A model generated the notes under the pieces. The model was not told the DNA's origin. It was given only the letters and a program-made list of their open reading frames with translations, and ran no database searches. A stretch of DNA of 64,000 bases. Origin: Artemia franciscana. Taxonomy: Eukaryota; Arthropoda; Branchiopoda; Anostraca; Artemiidae. Below are positions 11,906 to 23,170 of the stretch, piece by piece; the first letter of the stretch is position 1, and each line of letters opens with the position of its first letter. The DNA lies in NCBI RefSeq assembly GCF_032884065.1, contig NC_088863.1, positions 59,662,439 through 59,726,438 on the forward strand, given 5' to 3'. The translations under genes and the position numbers were made by a program.

Positions 11906-13200
11906 ATTACTATTATTTGCCAATTATATTGCCTTGTTTGCTAGATTCAGTTCAGAGCTACAAACTCTGTTAGATTTAACAGCTGAATATTTAGAGGAAA
12001 AGAAACTGGAAACTGACACAAAAAATACAGAGGTGATGATTTTTTGCGATAGACAATCAACAGGAAATAAAGATGAAGAAAGTTTTAATTTGAATGGTGA
12101 AGCTGTGAAGGTTGTGTCTCAGGCAATATATTCAGGATTCCATATAACATCAAACGGAAGATAGAGCAATCATATTTCAAAGATGGCAAATGAAGGAAAA
12201 GCAGCAATGGCACCACTGTTCAGGACCAGTAATTTGACAGGAATAGGTGACTTAAAGATGCACAAAAACGTGTTCTATTCAAAAATAAGGCCAATCCTCC
12301 ACTATGGAGGGGAAGTATGGGGCCTAGAAGTGACAAATTCAGTAGAAACTCTACAGCTACAATATTATATACAAATGCTAGGTCTGCATGCCACAACTCA
12401 CACACTTTTCATCAAGGGAGATTTGGGACTTTTCTCCATGAGAAAATATAGACAGATCCAATTAATTAAGTTTTGGCTGAAAATACTGCTATGTCCCTCA
12501 TCAAGACTCATCAGAGCATCATATGATGAATTACTTACCCTGGGACAAAAATCTTCATGGCCCTTCCATGTCAAAAAACTACTGGACAGCACAGGTCTAT
12601 TGTATGCATGGAATGGAGGAGATGGCCCAATCTCAGATCAAAAAGTCTTTCTGTCAGAGATCCAAACAAGGCAGGAAGACTAAGAAATTCAGAAATGGTG
12701 GAACAACCTTAGCCAGTCGGAAAGCTTAAGTTCTTACTATAAGGTGAAAGAAAATTAGGGTGAAGAGTTATGTTTTAAATTAGGGATTCCAAAAGAATCC
12801 CTGAGGTCTTGGATGCAGGTGCAAGCAAACTGTCTCCCTCTTTATAGTGTTTAGGAAAATAGGTGTCACCTGGAAATGCGGCATACTTGCCCAATTTGTG
12901 GTGATCTTGATGGGCTGGAGAATTTTTTTTCCAGGTGTCAGGGGCTAAATGAGCTAAGAGGGAGCTTTCTTGGTGTGGGTGGTCATGAACCCCTTCTTGG
13001 AACTTTGAAGTTGACATCGAAAATAAATATAGTAGCAGTTGGAAATTTTGTCGAGAATGGTCTTATTATTTGAAAGTTGATTGTTACATAATTTAGTTTG
13101 TTTGTAGTTGTATATGTATGTATACAGTCTGAAAAATGCCTTTAGATACAGTCATTCATTCACATAAGTTATGGAAGTTATATGGGGTTATATAAGATAT
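11883..13200 (+). pseudogene. LINE ORF2 C-terminal part inserted into the CR1/Jockey-like LINE
   Basis: A + strand non-LTR retrotransposon fragment. It starts in the RT palm, where the YADD box is degraded to NYIALFAR (about 11917-11942). It runs through thumb frames 11950-12164 and 12183-12683, the latter with GGEVWGLEV and a GDLGLFSMRKYRQIQLIKFW segment. It ends with a zinc-finger-like motif, HTCPICGDLDGLENFFSRC (12879-12935), as in several LINE C-termini. A stop and frameshifts separate the pieces. It splits the opposite-strand LINE between 11905 and 13205, so it is the younger insertion. Target duplications were not recognised. Confidence 0.8.
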
Positions 13201-13204
13201 TTTC

Positions 13205-13830
13205 TAATCATGTGGTAGTTCCCCATTTTTAAGAGATAACCAGAGCAGCATGCACAGGGGGTAACTGAGAGTGTTTTGACACTCTTTAAGAAGATGTGGA
13301 TGAACACTGTCTGGTCCCTTAGACTTATTTACATCAAGCTTCCCAAGGCTATTGAAAACCATTCATTCAATTACTGACAGATCAGACATGAGAAAAACCA
13401 CATCATACAATAGAGGATCTGGTGAGGAGGTACCTGAGTTTTGGGTAAAGGTAGAAGCAAATTGAGCATTCAGAAGGTCAGCCTTGTCTATTGGAGATGA
13501 GTGTAGTACACCTTGGGCAACTAGGTCAGGAATAGTGTGATGATTTGGGTGTTTAGCAGAGACATGTTTCCAGAAAGATTTTGGGTTTAACTTGATGTCA
13601 GAAGCTAATTTTTCCTCGGAAGCAGATTTCAGTTTTTTGACAGAATCTGTTACACAATTCCATGCTGCCTTGTAGATTGACATGGTCTCTTGGTTCCTCT
13701 TCTTCATATACTGTTTCCAAGCTCTAAATTTCTGGTTAATCAGCTTCTTAACTTCCTTAGTCAGGAAGGGAAATAATTGAATTTTTTGGCAAATTTCTAA
13801 TTTCACAAAATTGAGTACATCACTTGATGT
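13205..13830 (-). pseudogene. CR1/Jockey-like LINE ORF2, linker and RT start
   Basis: The open part 13363-13806 encodes the region between endonuclease and RT, including a KLNPKSFWKHV-type stretch (written IKLNPKSFWKHVSAK). Below 13363 the frame shifts into the RT start, LGKLDVNKSKGPDSVHPHLL (about 13285-13345). This is the upstream continuation of the element at 10600-11905. The endonuclease domain was not recognised upstream. Confidence 0.85.
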
Positions 13831-14570
13831 GTTTTTATGCTTTTTTCATAATTAAATAATTGTTTGTGGGGCAAATTACATTTTGAGCCCTTAATGGTGG
13901 CCTCAAAAGATGAAACAATCCATTATAACCAAAAGGTTAAATACATGTTTCTAAAAAATATCCAGTCTTAATAAAATTGACATTTTTAGCTGATTTAGGA
14001 ATGGTGATCATTATTTTCCTTATTCTATGCTCCAAGATATTATTTTGAATACAAATTTACAAGGATTAAAAAAAAATTCTAGAAGCCCTCAAAAAAGATA
14101 TTATAGCAAAATCAATTTAAATTTTGATGGGTTTCTTGCTCTTTTGAAAAGTTTTTGGATACAATATATTTTTTAAAAATAATATTTTACTTTTGAGACT
14201 AATTAAAATAATAATCAACATTTATGAATCATAATATTCAAATAATTTGTAGTGGCATAAATCTAAGTTTATTGTGTAGTGGGAGATTTCTGAATTTTTC
14301 CTTCCTTAACTTAATGTTTCAGTTCTTCTAAAGTTTAATCCAATTGAAATATCCAATAAAAATGCCTTTGCGGATGACTAGACCCAGCATAGCCACTGAG
14401 GAAAATGCTTCAATTTATGTGATTTGTCCATTTTTGGAATTTTTAATGGGGGAAGGGTTCCTTCCATTATTTGAACAAGAGACAGGAGCTTATATGGCAC
14501 TTGTGACAAGGTTGGAACCTAAAATTAGACTTGGTGCTAGAGTTATTGATTTTGCTGTTCTATTTTCATT
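13831..14570. other. No gene seen
   Basis: AT-rich sequence. The reading frame at 14344-14577 overlaps the start of the repeat array and has no recognisable motif. Confidence 0.4.
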
Positions 14571-15700
14571 GTCCTAGCATGTCAAAAAGCATTGAACTTC
14601 CCAAAGCACTAAAAATCCCTCCAACTCCCCCAAAGAGATCAGATCCTGTCCAGTTATGTAAATCATGTAATTTGACAATGGTAATTTGACAACCTTAATT
14701 GCTTGCGACAACTGACATCTCTATTAGTTGGAGAAGAAATCGAGGGTTTGATGTAAGCTAAATATTGTTTACTAATGGAATAGAATTTGGTTCTCTTAAA
14801 GATGTTGCTTATTCTCGAAATTGCCAAAGCACTGGAAATCCCCCCAACTCCCCCAAAGAGATCGGATCCGGTCCAGTTATGTCAATCACGTATCTAGAAC
14901 TTGTGCTTATTCTTCCCATCAAGTTTTATTCCAATTTCTCCACTCTAAGCGTTTTCCAAGATTTTCATTTCTCCCCTCCACCTACAATGTCCCTGGATCC
15001 AATCTGAATGGAAGATGAAGCATCTGAGATATGAGATCTTTCTATATATCAATTTTCATTAAGATCTGATCTTCCATTTGTAAGATAAACATACCTCAAT
15101 TTTCACGATTTCCCCTCCTTCCAGTCCCCTTCAGATGGTTGAATAGGGGAAACGACTGTTATTAAGTCAATTTATGTAGGTCTCTCATCCGCCTACCAAT
15201 TTTCATTGTCTTAGAATGTCCAGAAGCACCAAACTCGCCAAACCACTGGAAACCCCTCCCCCCCACCTCCTCTAAAAAGAGCAGATCTAGTCCGCTTGTT
15301 TTAATCACGCATCTAGGACTTGGGCTTATTCTTCCCACCAGGTTTTATCCCGATCTCTCCACTCTAAGCCTTTTCCAAGAGTTCAGGTTTCCTCCTCAGA
15401 CTCCACCCCCAACTTCACCTGATCCAATCATGATTTGAAATAAGAGCTCTGAGATACGACTTCTTTCTAAATAAGATCCGATCACTCTTTTTTCAGTTAA
15501 AAATACCTCTTTTTTCAAATTTTTTAGAATTAACTATCCCTCCACTCCTCCCCCCTCCCATATGGTGGAATCAGAGAAGAAACTATTTCTAATTTAATCT
15601 GGTCCGGTCCCTGGTACGCCTGTCAACTTTCATTGTCCTAGCTTATCTCGAAGTGCTCGAACTAGCAAAACCAGGACCAAAAGACAGAAATTGTGATCAC
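14571..15700. repeat. Degenerate tandem array, period about 400-420 bp
   Basis: Units share a leader around CATTGTCCTAGCATGTC, then CCAAAGCACTGGAAATC, a C-rich stretch, GATCCGGTCCAGTTATG, and TTATTCTTCCCACCA. Copies begin near 14570 (short), 14818, 15210 and 15630 (truncated). Similarity between copies is moderate, and C-rich and pyrimidine-rich blocks dominate one strand. It is non-coding. Confidence 0.75.
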
Positions 15701-15719
15701 TATATAAGTTTTTTTGTTA

Positions 15720-15835
15720 CTTAAATGAAGTAACAAATTAAAACTTAAAATGAAGAGCAATTTTATCCTGTATATGAGAGGGAGCTACCCCATCTTCAAC
15801 CCTAACTCTTTATGTGAAATTTTGTCTTTTTGTTT
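15720..15835. repeat. Diverged foldback-family arm
   Basis: Contains TTAAAACTTAAAATGAAGAG and TATGAGAGGGAGCTACCCC, which match the arm sequence at 3192-3300 and 45711-45790 with substitutions. Confidence 0.6.
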
Positions 15836-16320
15836 CAATTCTTTGCTTATTTATTTATTTTCTTTATTTATTGCTTGTAAAGTGTTTAAAAGAACTTTGC
15901 GACTCTTTGTTCTCCTTTTGCAATATTTTGAAGCTACTGTAATCTTCTCAGGTTTTTCTGTTCCTTGTTCTCCTGTATAAATGTATTCTTGTCTCTTATG
16001 TCAAATTCTATAGGAGTGCAAAAGCACTATTTAAGCATTACCCTGCAATGTTGTTATTTTTGTGTTTTTTTAAGGTAATAATTAAAAATGTATGATTGTT
16101 GCTGTGTATTTTTTGCCTGTGTTATCCCATATCTTCTCTGAAGTACATTCACATCTGCGAAACCAACCAGTTGATAACGGCTTCTTGCAAAACCTTTCTC
16201 AAATTTTAATTTATTTTCCTTATAAAGAAGGCTGAACATTTTAAAACAAATCCCTAAGGATTTGACATTGGTATGTGAGTTTTATTAAGTAATTACAAAA
16301 TCAGGAACTTTGACTTGTAG
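15836..16320. other. Intron or 5' flank of NDUFA5, no other feature seen
   Basis: AT-rich and pyrimidine-rich. It ends in the acceptor TTGACTTGTAG just before the NDUFA5 exon at 16321. Confidence 0.5.
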
Positions 16321-16482
16321 GCCACTGGATTGACTGGCTTAGCAGTATCAAAAACTCCTCATCACACACTATCTGTTCTCTATGGGAAGATACTACGAGC
16401 TCTGCAGAAAATGCCTGAAAGTACAGCTTACAGAAAATATACTGAACAGATTGTCATGGAAAGAATGTCTGTTGTTAATACA
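16321..16482 (+). CDS. NDUFA5: NDUFA5 exon, N-terminal half (complex I subunit B13)
   Basis: Encodes 54 residues starting ATGLTGLAVSKTPHHTL and including AYRKYTEQIVMERM. It aligns from memory with human and insect NDUFA5 (TTGLVGLAVCNTPH... AAYRKYTEQI). NDUFA5 is an accessory subunit on the matrix arm of mitochondrial NADH:ubiquinone oxidoreductase. The exon is flanked by a TTGTAG acceptor and a perfect GTAAGT donor at 16483, phase 0 at both ends. The short first coding exon with the initiator Met is not securely located. No internal stop or frameshift is present, so the gene looks intact. Confidence 0.95.
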
Positions 16483-16861
16483 GTAAGTTACTATTGTATT
16501 TGTTGTCTTTTTTGTGTAAGAAATCTCTTGAAACTGACTCTGCTATTAACTACAACACATTAAGACTCGTCCATGATAATGATGTATTTGGGGAATTTTG
16601 TAGGGGATTAGAAGTCGTTTCTCCTTAAGACAAGTTAATCATTTTCAGAAACTTTCATATTGTATTTCTTCATACTAGGTTGATTTAAGACAAGATACAT
16701 CTATATAAAAAAATACCATCAGAGAAAGAATAAAGGTAATATTATATTACTTAAAAAATTAAAGGAGCATTTTCGTAAACACAATGAAGTCCTGAATGTT
16801 ATAAAACCATAAGTGCTTGATCTAGAAAAACCATCAGCTCATTGATTTTTAAACATATACA

Positions 16862-16869
16862 GTCTAGAC
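16862..16869. repeat. Left 8-bp target-site duplication of hAT element
   Basis: GTCTAGAC, identical to 17866-17873. It is a perfect palindrome with TA at its centre, and its length is the hAT standard. Confidence 0.9.
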
Positions 16870-17865
16870 CAGTGGTTCTCAACCTCTTTTTCCCCATGGA
16901 CCCCTTTTCGCCTCTTTTTATCTTGGTGGACCCCTTCATAGCTATCGGACATAAGAATAATGTTTTATTCTTCTCTAATATAAATTTGAAGGTTTTAATT
17001 ATCAAACAAATAGTATATGATTAAGCTTTATTTTTAAATGAAAACTAATTTAATACAAATAAAATATTCTAATATAATAATAATAATTATTATTATTATT
17101 ACTATTATTGTGATAATAACTACAATACTACAAGTTTCTTCGATTGGCAAGCAACTAAAGCTCATGGAGAGTAGAGCTCCTCAGGAAGTTTAATTCACTC
17201 CAACATTATTTATGTAAACTGGATAGAAAAAGCAGTTGAAATTAAGTGAGGGATTAAAAAACCGGAAAAGGCATGTTTATTCAATGAGATCCCTGTGGTT
17301 GATGCTTCTCGACAAGTTTCTTTATATTTGGTTCTATCGATGTTAATGATAGCTTATCACCCCTTTTCACAATGTCAAGTCTATTGCGAGCTTTTGATGA
17401 AATTTGAGAAACACGACTAAATCCCGCTTCAACAAAATAAGATGTTGGAAAAGCAATAACGTAGAACTGCGCTTTATCCCAGAGCAAAGGGTACTTTGTA
17501 GCAACATCATTTGTTTTCCATATATTGTACTTTCCATCTTTGAATTTTGCACACATTATTTCATCACTTTGTAATTCGATGAGGGGCTCTTGCAAAGATG
17601 ATTCTATATGGGCAACATTAACTTCGAAAGGAATTGACACCCAAATCGGTATATCCATTCCGAGTAGGTCACTAAAGTGATTCAAAATAATGTAAATTAC
17701 AGTAAAAATTGAATTCTTAAAGACAAAAAGCATTATGAGTTAGTTTTCTTCATGGACCCCCAAAATATCGTTGTGGATCCCCAATTTGTTGTGTTTTGCC
17801 TGTGGATCCCAGGAAATATTACATAGACCCCTAGGGTCCACGTGGACCCCGGTTGAGAATCACTG
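16870..17865 (-). mobile_element. hAT transposon, 996 bp, internally deleted
   Basis: Bounded by terminal inverted repeats CAGTGGTTCTCAACC (16870-16884) and GGTTGAGAATCACTG (17851-17865), matching at 14 of 15 positions. An exact 8-bp target duplication flanks it on both sides. The two ends also share GTGGACCCC-type subterminal words in opposite orientations. Inside, on the - strand, lies only the C-terminal part of a transposase. This is therefore a non-autonomous deletion derivative of a ZBED5-type (Buster/Charlie-like) hAT. It sits in the NDUFA5 intron, transcribed opposite to the gene. Confidence 0.93.
17281..17733 (-). pseudogene. hAT transposase C-terminal fragment
   Basis: A 150-codon open frame. 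Residues from about 30 on match ZBED5/SCAND3-like hAT transposases: IPIWVSIPFEVN, then LQEPLIELQSDE, KYPLLWDKAQFYVIAFPTSY, GFSRVSQISSKARNRLDIV, and a C-terminus with KKLVEKHQPQGSH. This is the C-terminal dimerisation domain. The first residues are probably not native coding sequence. The BED finger and catalytic N-terminal domains are missing, so it cannot be an active transposase. The frame is open, which suggests a fairly recent copy compared with the relic at 3.7-4.4 kb. Confidence 0.88.
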
Positions 17866-17873
17866 GTCTAGAC
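17866..17873. repeat. Right 8-bp target-site duplication of hAT element
   Basis: GTCTAGAC, exact copy of 16862-16869. Confidence 0.9.
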
Positions 17874-19345
17874 CAATGGAAGAGGACAAAAGACTAGGCA
17901 GAGTTTCATTTTGCAACAACAATAAAGCACAATCTATAGGAGACTGATCATCAAGAACATGGGCCTTTGATCATTAAAAGATAATGTTCCATTCTTCATC
18001 TTGTAAATAACATCAGAAGCTTGTTCTAAAAAAAATAGTCGCTTATAAGCTGCGAGCAAACTATTAAGCTTGATTAAGCTCTTCAGACTGAAGCCTGAAA
18101 ATACAACATTTTGAGAAATTTAAATTTTTGTCACCCCCTTCATCAGTCATGTTTGATTGCTATTGATTTCAGATACCATTTGGAATAAAATCATCATTAG
18201 AACCAAAATTTGGAAGAGCTAAAGAAAAATATTGAGGCTATAAAATTATCATGCACCAACAACAACATGGACCTATTATGCAAACATTGCCATTAAAAAT
18301 CAAATTGTTACCACTTCGGGTGTGAACTCTTTAGGCTAATTGAAAAAAAAAATAGGTCAAACAGCAGTTGAATGTAGAATATTTAGTTGTTCATTAACGA
18401 TGTTTTATTCCAAAAGATCATGGGACCTGACTCCTGACCCTTCCTCCATGACCCCTCCCCCCGATATGTTTTATTACTAGCTAGGAAATGAACTGTCTGC
18501 GAAAGGATTTACTACTCTCATCAAGGAGTAAAGTGCATTATTGTACTTAGTGTATTATTGATCATCAGAAAAAACGGTTGCTTCTATTTGTTAGGCTACT
18601 GGACGGTCTTTTGCTTTCAGTCATGATATCCATGGTTAGTTTTTTTTTGCCTCTTGACTATCTTTTTTATGCATCTAGTTGCATATACACCTTCAGTCTA
18701 ATTAATTTAGCCTACGGGTATCAGGGACCCCAATTCACAAAAGTTGAATGACAATACAATGAATTTTGTGCTTACAAGTGAAGGATTCGAGTATTAAGCC
18801 TCCTCTGCCATCTCCCCATGTACAGCGTATCCACTGAATATCCTTGACTGGTTAAAGTGAATCTTTCATCATTCTCAGTAAGCTAATCTCTCTCAATGTC
18901 TGTTTCATTCTTTCTCTTTCTTCTTGTCACTCTCAGTCTCTCAGAACTCACTCACCTCTGTTTTAAATATCAACCTAAATGTTTTATGATTAGATTCATC
19001 AGAACCACCTTGACTGCATTTGATAGTCATTCCAAAGCCTTTCTATTTTTATTATGAATAAGTTCATTTAGCATCTCTATAAGCTTGAAATTAGATTTGA
19101 AAAAGAAACTGAATATATAATGATGGTTACTACTGTTGTATCACCCCAAAGAAAATCACAACATGGGTATAAAAGACAGGATTTTTTCTAATACTAGGGA
19201 ACGGGATATCTCTCGTCCCAAAATTACATAGGCCAAACAAGATTGAATCCATTTTTTTCGATAATCCCTTTCAGAAACATTATTTTGGCTCTCTTAGAGG
19301 GCGTGCTGATTTCTTCTTCTTTAATTGCTTTTTCCCTTTTTGTAG

Positions 19346-19513
19346 GAAAAAGACATTGCTGTCCTGGAAAAGAAAGTCGGGTGTGGACAAGTTGAAGAAT
19401 TGATTATACAGGCAGAAAATGAATTAATATTGGCAAGAAAAATGCTTAATTGGAAACCATGGGAACCACTAGTACGTGAAGCCCCGTCAAGCCAATGGAA
19501 ATGGCCACTATAA
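19346..19513 (+). CDS. NDUFA5: NDUFA5 last exon, C-terminal half
   Basis: Encodes 55 residues plus stop, from [20 protein letters not shown] through [20 protein letters not shown] to the diagnostic C-terminus SSQWKWPL. Human NDUFA5 ends DQWKWPI. It follows a TTTTTGTAG acceptor in phase 0 and joins the previous exon to give 109 residues. With about seven residues from the missing first exon this matches the usual 113-116 length. The conserved tryptophan-rich tail is intact. Confidence 0.96.
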   Translation, partial: EKDIAVLEKKVGCGQVEELIIQAENELILARKMLNWKPWEPLVREAPSSQWKWPL

Positions 19514-19562
19514 ATAACCTCTTTTGCCTATTAGAAACTATGCTTATGTCTTTATGTATATC

Positions 19563-19568
19563 AATAAA
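19563..19568 (+). terminator. NDUFA5: NDUFA5 polyadenylation signal
   Basis: AATAAA lies 50 bp after the stop codon, within a short AT-rich 3' UTR, as expected for an animal gene. Confidence 0.75.
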
Positions 19569-19851
19569 ATAATAAGAGATTTTTTAAATCCAACCATTTT
19601 TAATTTGGTTTGTTGTGAGTCTACTTAGGCAGGATTTATCAGTAGGCAACACTACAGCGTTTACTTACTATTACTTTAAGAAGTTTGTGGATATTGAACA
19701 ATCACAAAACACCCTATGTTTAAATTCGAAACGCAAAATTTCCGCCTATTTTTGTATATTTTGAGGGGAATATTGAACAAAACAAATACACACTATTGCA
19801 TACCAGCTGTTAAAAAGGGCGTATCAGCAATACCTCAGGGATGGCTTAGGG

Positions 19852-20250
19852 CCGTGATTCCCAACGTGGGGCGCAAGATCCATACGTGAGGCATGGAATA
19901 ATTTGGTGGGTCATGGACAGGACATGCACCCACCAGTTGAAAGTACTTTAGACTCTTAATTTTGAAAACAAGATTGTTTATTTGAATTATATCACATTCA
20001 TAGGCATTTAAAGAGCGAAAAAGAAACATCACAGAATTAGAATAATGTCATGTATTGTATGAGGTGTACTGTATTCTAACAATAATTTTCCATTAGTGCA
20101 AAATGTGCCTGGAGGACAACCCATAATAGGATACCTAGTTCATGGCCTTTTAAGCTCCTTCAGGTGAACGCACGTAAAATTTTTGAGTAACAAACTTTAA
20201 ATAGCACGAGGGAGGCATCAAGATTTTAGAAATTCCTATGTGGACCACGG
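19852..20250. repeat. Partial copy of the hAT-like MITE found at 57.0 kb
   Basis: Starts CCGTGATTCCCAACGTGGGGCGCA at about 19854 and continues with GGTGGGTCATGGACAGGA and a GGCATTTAAAGAG block shared with 57013-57389. The right part diverges: a GGACCAAAATTAGGG word near 20240 may be the decayed end. It leads directly into the 118-bp array. Confidence 0.65.
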
Positions 20251-23170
20251 ACCAAAATTAGGGTATTAATCTTAAACTTTCAGGGCATTTTCGAAGGGTG
20301 CTCGAAAGCGATCAGAGGTCAGCCAAGCCCTTCCCCACATCCCTGTTTAGATGTTTAGACGTTTTTCTCAAAATATTCAAAAGGTCTATAGTAACTATGT
20401 TTCCGGGACACAAAGAACCCCCAGACCCTAGCTTAAGGGTTGTACATTATGAAATTTATCTATCGTTTATATATAGGATTTATCATTGGACAAAGGAGGG
20501 TGTTTGATAATGGGTGTGTCGGAAAAATCCAAATTTGTAAAGGTGAAATTTCAGGGAATGTTAAGGGGGATGCTGTACTAAATCAAAAGAAACTGTGCAT
20601 CGAGGCTGGCCTTAAGGGAAATATGAAATATTTTAGGAACGTCTAGGGGTATTAATTTGAGGTTTCAGAGGCATTATTGCGGCTGTAAATGCGACTATTT
20701 GTAACTGTGACTGCTTTCGACTACGACACTATGACTGCTTTCAGGGAATTCTAGGGGGAATCTTGAACAAATTCAGAACACACTACATGCATGCTGACTG
20801 TCAAAAGGGCTAATCAGCAATAACTTAGGAACGGCTTTGGGATTAAGTTGAAATTTTCAGGGCTTGAAGGGCAAAGGGTTCCCTTATCATTTTCAGATCC
20901 CCTATACACACATCAAATTATTAAATGACCACTTTGTTCCGAATTAGTCAAAGATTTTAATAAATAAGCCCCTGTGGATGTCCTGCCCCTGCAGTCACGA
21001 AAGAAAGGGATGCAAATTATGCAGTGGGCTGATTGTTTACATACAAGATTTATTATCGAGACAGAGGGGGAATGTCTGATCCTGAGTGTATCAAAAAAGG
21101 CAAAGGATATTAAGATGAAACTTTAGGGAATGCTGAGGGAGATGTTAAACAAAATCAATACACAGTATGTGTATCGAAGTTATCAAAAGGGTATACATGC
21201 AATATCTTAGGAGTATATATGGATGTTACCTTTACAATTCCAGGACCACTATTACTACTACTGCTGTGACTGCAACTGTAACAACTTGCTACTAAAACAA
21301 TTTGTGATGCGACTATGACTATGTAGGACTGCTTGCGACTTCGACCGTCCCAACTGGAGACTGCGACTGCTTGTGGCTACAACTACTGCAACTACTTGTG
21401 ACTATGAAGGTAAGTATTTGTATCTGCTAATGCGACTATTTGTGACCATAACTACTTGTGACTGCAAATGCTAGCGAATACGACTACTTGGGACTACGGC
21501 TACTTGAGATTGCGGCTATCTACGACTATTACTGCTTGCGACGGCGACTATGAATACCTAGGCTAAATTAAGACTGCGATTGTGAATACGAATGTAACTT
21601 ATCATAAGGGTATTAATTAGAAACTTTCAGGTTTTGAACTAAATCAAAGGGCACAATGTGTGTCCAGAATGTAAAAAAGAGAATATCTACATTATCTCAG
21701 GTTCGTCTAAAGGTAATAAGCTGAAACTTTTGGAGAATGCTGAAGGGGATATTGAACTGTTCAAAAGCATCTAGGTTGTAAAAGGGCGTATCTGCGATAT
21801 TTCAGGAACGGCTATGGTCATCAAATTAAAGTTCCAGACCATGTTCAGGCAGGGTGTTTAAACTAGATCAAAAGACACTACGTGTATCCAGGTTGTCGAA
21901 AGGGAGTGTCTGGAATATCTCTTGAATGGCTACAGGTATTATATTGCAATTTAAGGGGAGTGTTGAGGGGTTTTGAATTAAATCAAAAGAGTTGAATTGC
22001 ATCCACATTATCAAAATGAGATAGATGCAATATCTCAGAAACAGCTGAGGGGTTCAAACTTTAAGGGAATGCTGAGGGGGGAGAGAGGTGAAACTAAATT
22101 AAAAAAAACTGTGTGTATTCAGATTTTCAAAAGAGTGTCGGTACAATACATCAGGAAGAGACAAGGAACTATCTACTTTAGAACTTATTACCTTTGAACT
22201 TTCAGGAGATGTTGGACTAAATCAGGACCATACGAGCATTCAGCTTGTTAAAAGGGCATATCTACGATATATCAGGAACGGCTGAGGGTGTTATTCGAAA
22301 CTGCCAGGGAATGTTGAGGAGGACACCGAACTAAATCAAAAGCCATTAAGTACACCCGGTTTGTCAAAAAGGTGTACATGCAATGTCTCAGGTATAGCTA
22401 AAGATAATTTGAAACTTTCAGGAAATACTGAGGGGGGGAGGGTGCTGAACTAAGTAAAAAGGCATTGTGTGCATCCAGTTGTCTAAAAGGACATATCTAC
22501 AATATCTTGGAATGCTAAGGGTGTTAACCAACTGAAATTTTTATGGTATGTTGAGAAGAACTATTGAACTACCATCAAAACACTTTATCTGGATCCTGGT
22601 TGTTAAAAGATTGTAAATGCAACATCTTAGAACGGATAAGGATATCAATTTGAAACTTTCGGGGAACATTAAGGAAATATTGAACTGAATCAAAAGACAC
22701 TAGATGCAGCCAAGTTGCCAAAAGACCGCATCTTCCAAACAAGGAGAACGCCATAAGGTATTTGACTGAAATTTCCAAGACTGGACAAGATTTTGAGCCA
22801 AATTAAAAGGTACTGTGAGCATCCATATTGTCAGAATGGCGTGTGTGGAGTATTTCCGGAAAGGCTAGGGTTACTAAGTTGAAACTTTTAGAGCATGCTG
22901 AAATAAAATAAAAAACACTATGCGCTTCCAGGTTGTCAACAAGACGGCCAAGGATATTGGGTTGAAACTTTCAGAGAATGTTGAGATAATTTGGCTAAAT
23001 CAAAAGACAATATATCCATTCTGGTTGCCAAAAGGACATTTCTGTAATATATCATGACCTTCAAAGGCTATGAAGTTGGAACTTTCAGGGGATTATGAGA
23101 AGGGTGCTGAACCAAATCAAAAGATGCTATGTGCATCAAGTTCGTAAAAAAGGTGCATTTGCAACATTTC
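20250..23170. repeat. Satellite-like tandem array, unit about 118 bp
   Basis: At least a dozen degenerate units. Each carries the sequence words GAAACTTTCAGGGAATG, a TTGAACTAAATCAAAAG block, CATCCAGGTTGTCAAAAGG and CAATATCTCAGGAACGGCT. Spacing between successive CAATATCTC words is about 105-122 bp from 21.79 to 23.15 kb. The left part is more irregular and contains interspersed trinucleotide-like tracts of GACTACTTGTGACTGC type at 20690-20740 and 21240-21600. Short open frames within it are chance. It occupies most of the space between the convergent NDUFA5 and RCL1 genes. Confidence 0.85.

Larger units (their letters stand above)
16483..19345 (+). other. NDUFA5: NDUFA5 intron between the two main coding exons
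   Basis: A 2863-bp intron with GTAAGT donor and pyrimidine-rich TTTTTGTAG acceptor. It holds the hAT element at 16870-17865. The remainder, including 17874-19345, shows no supported gene. Confidence 0.9.

Noticed and set aside
14344-15018. Several frames of 65-80 codons
   Set aside because: They overlap the roughly 410-bp repeat array, and different frames are open in different units.
16054-16239. - strand frame with RYQLVGFADVNVL, considered as a retroelement RNase H
   Set aside because: Only a weak resemblance over a few residues; not enough to name a family.
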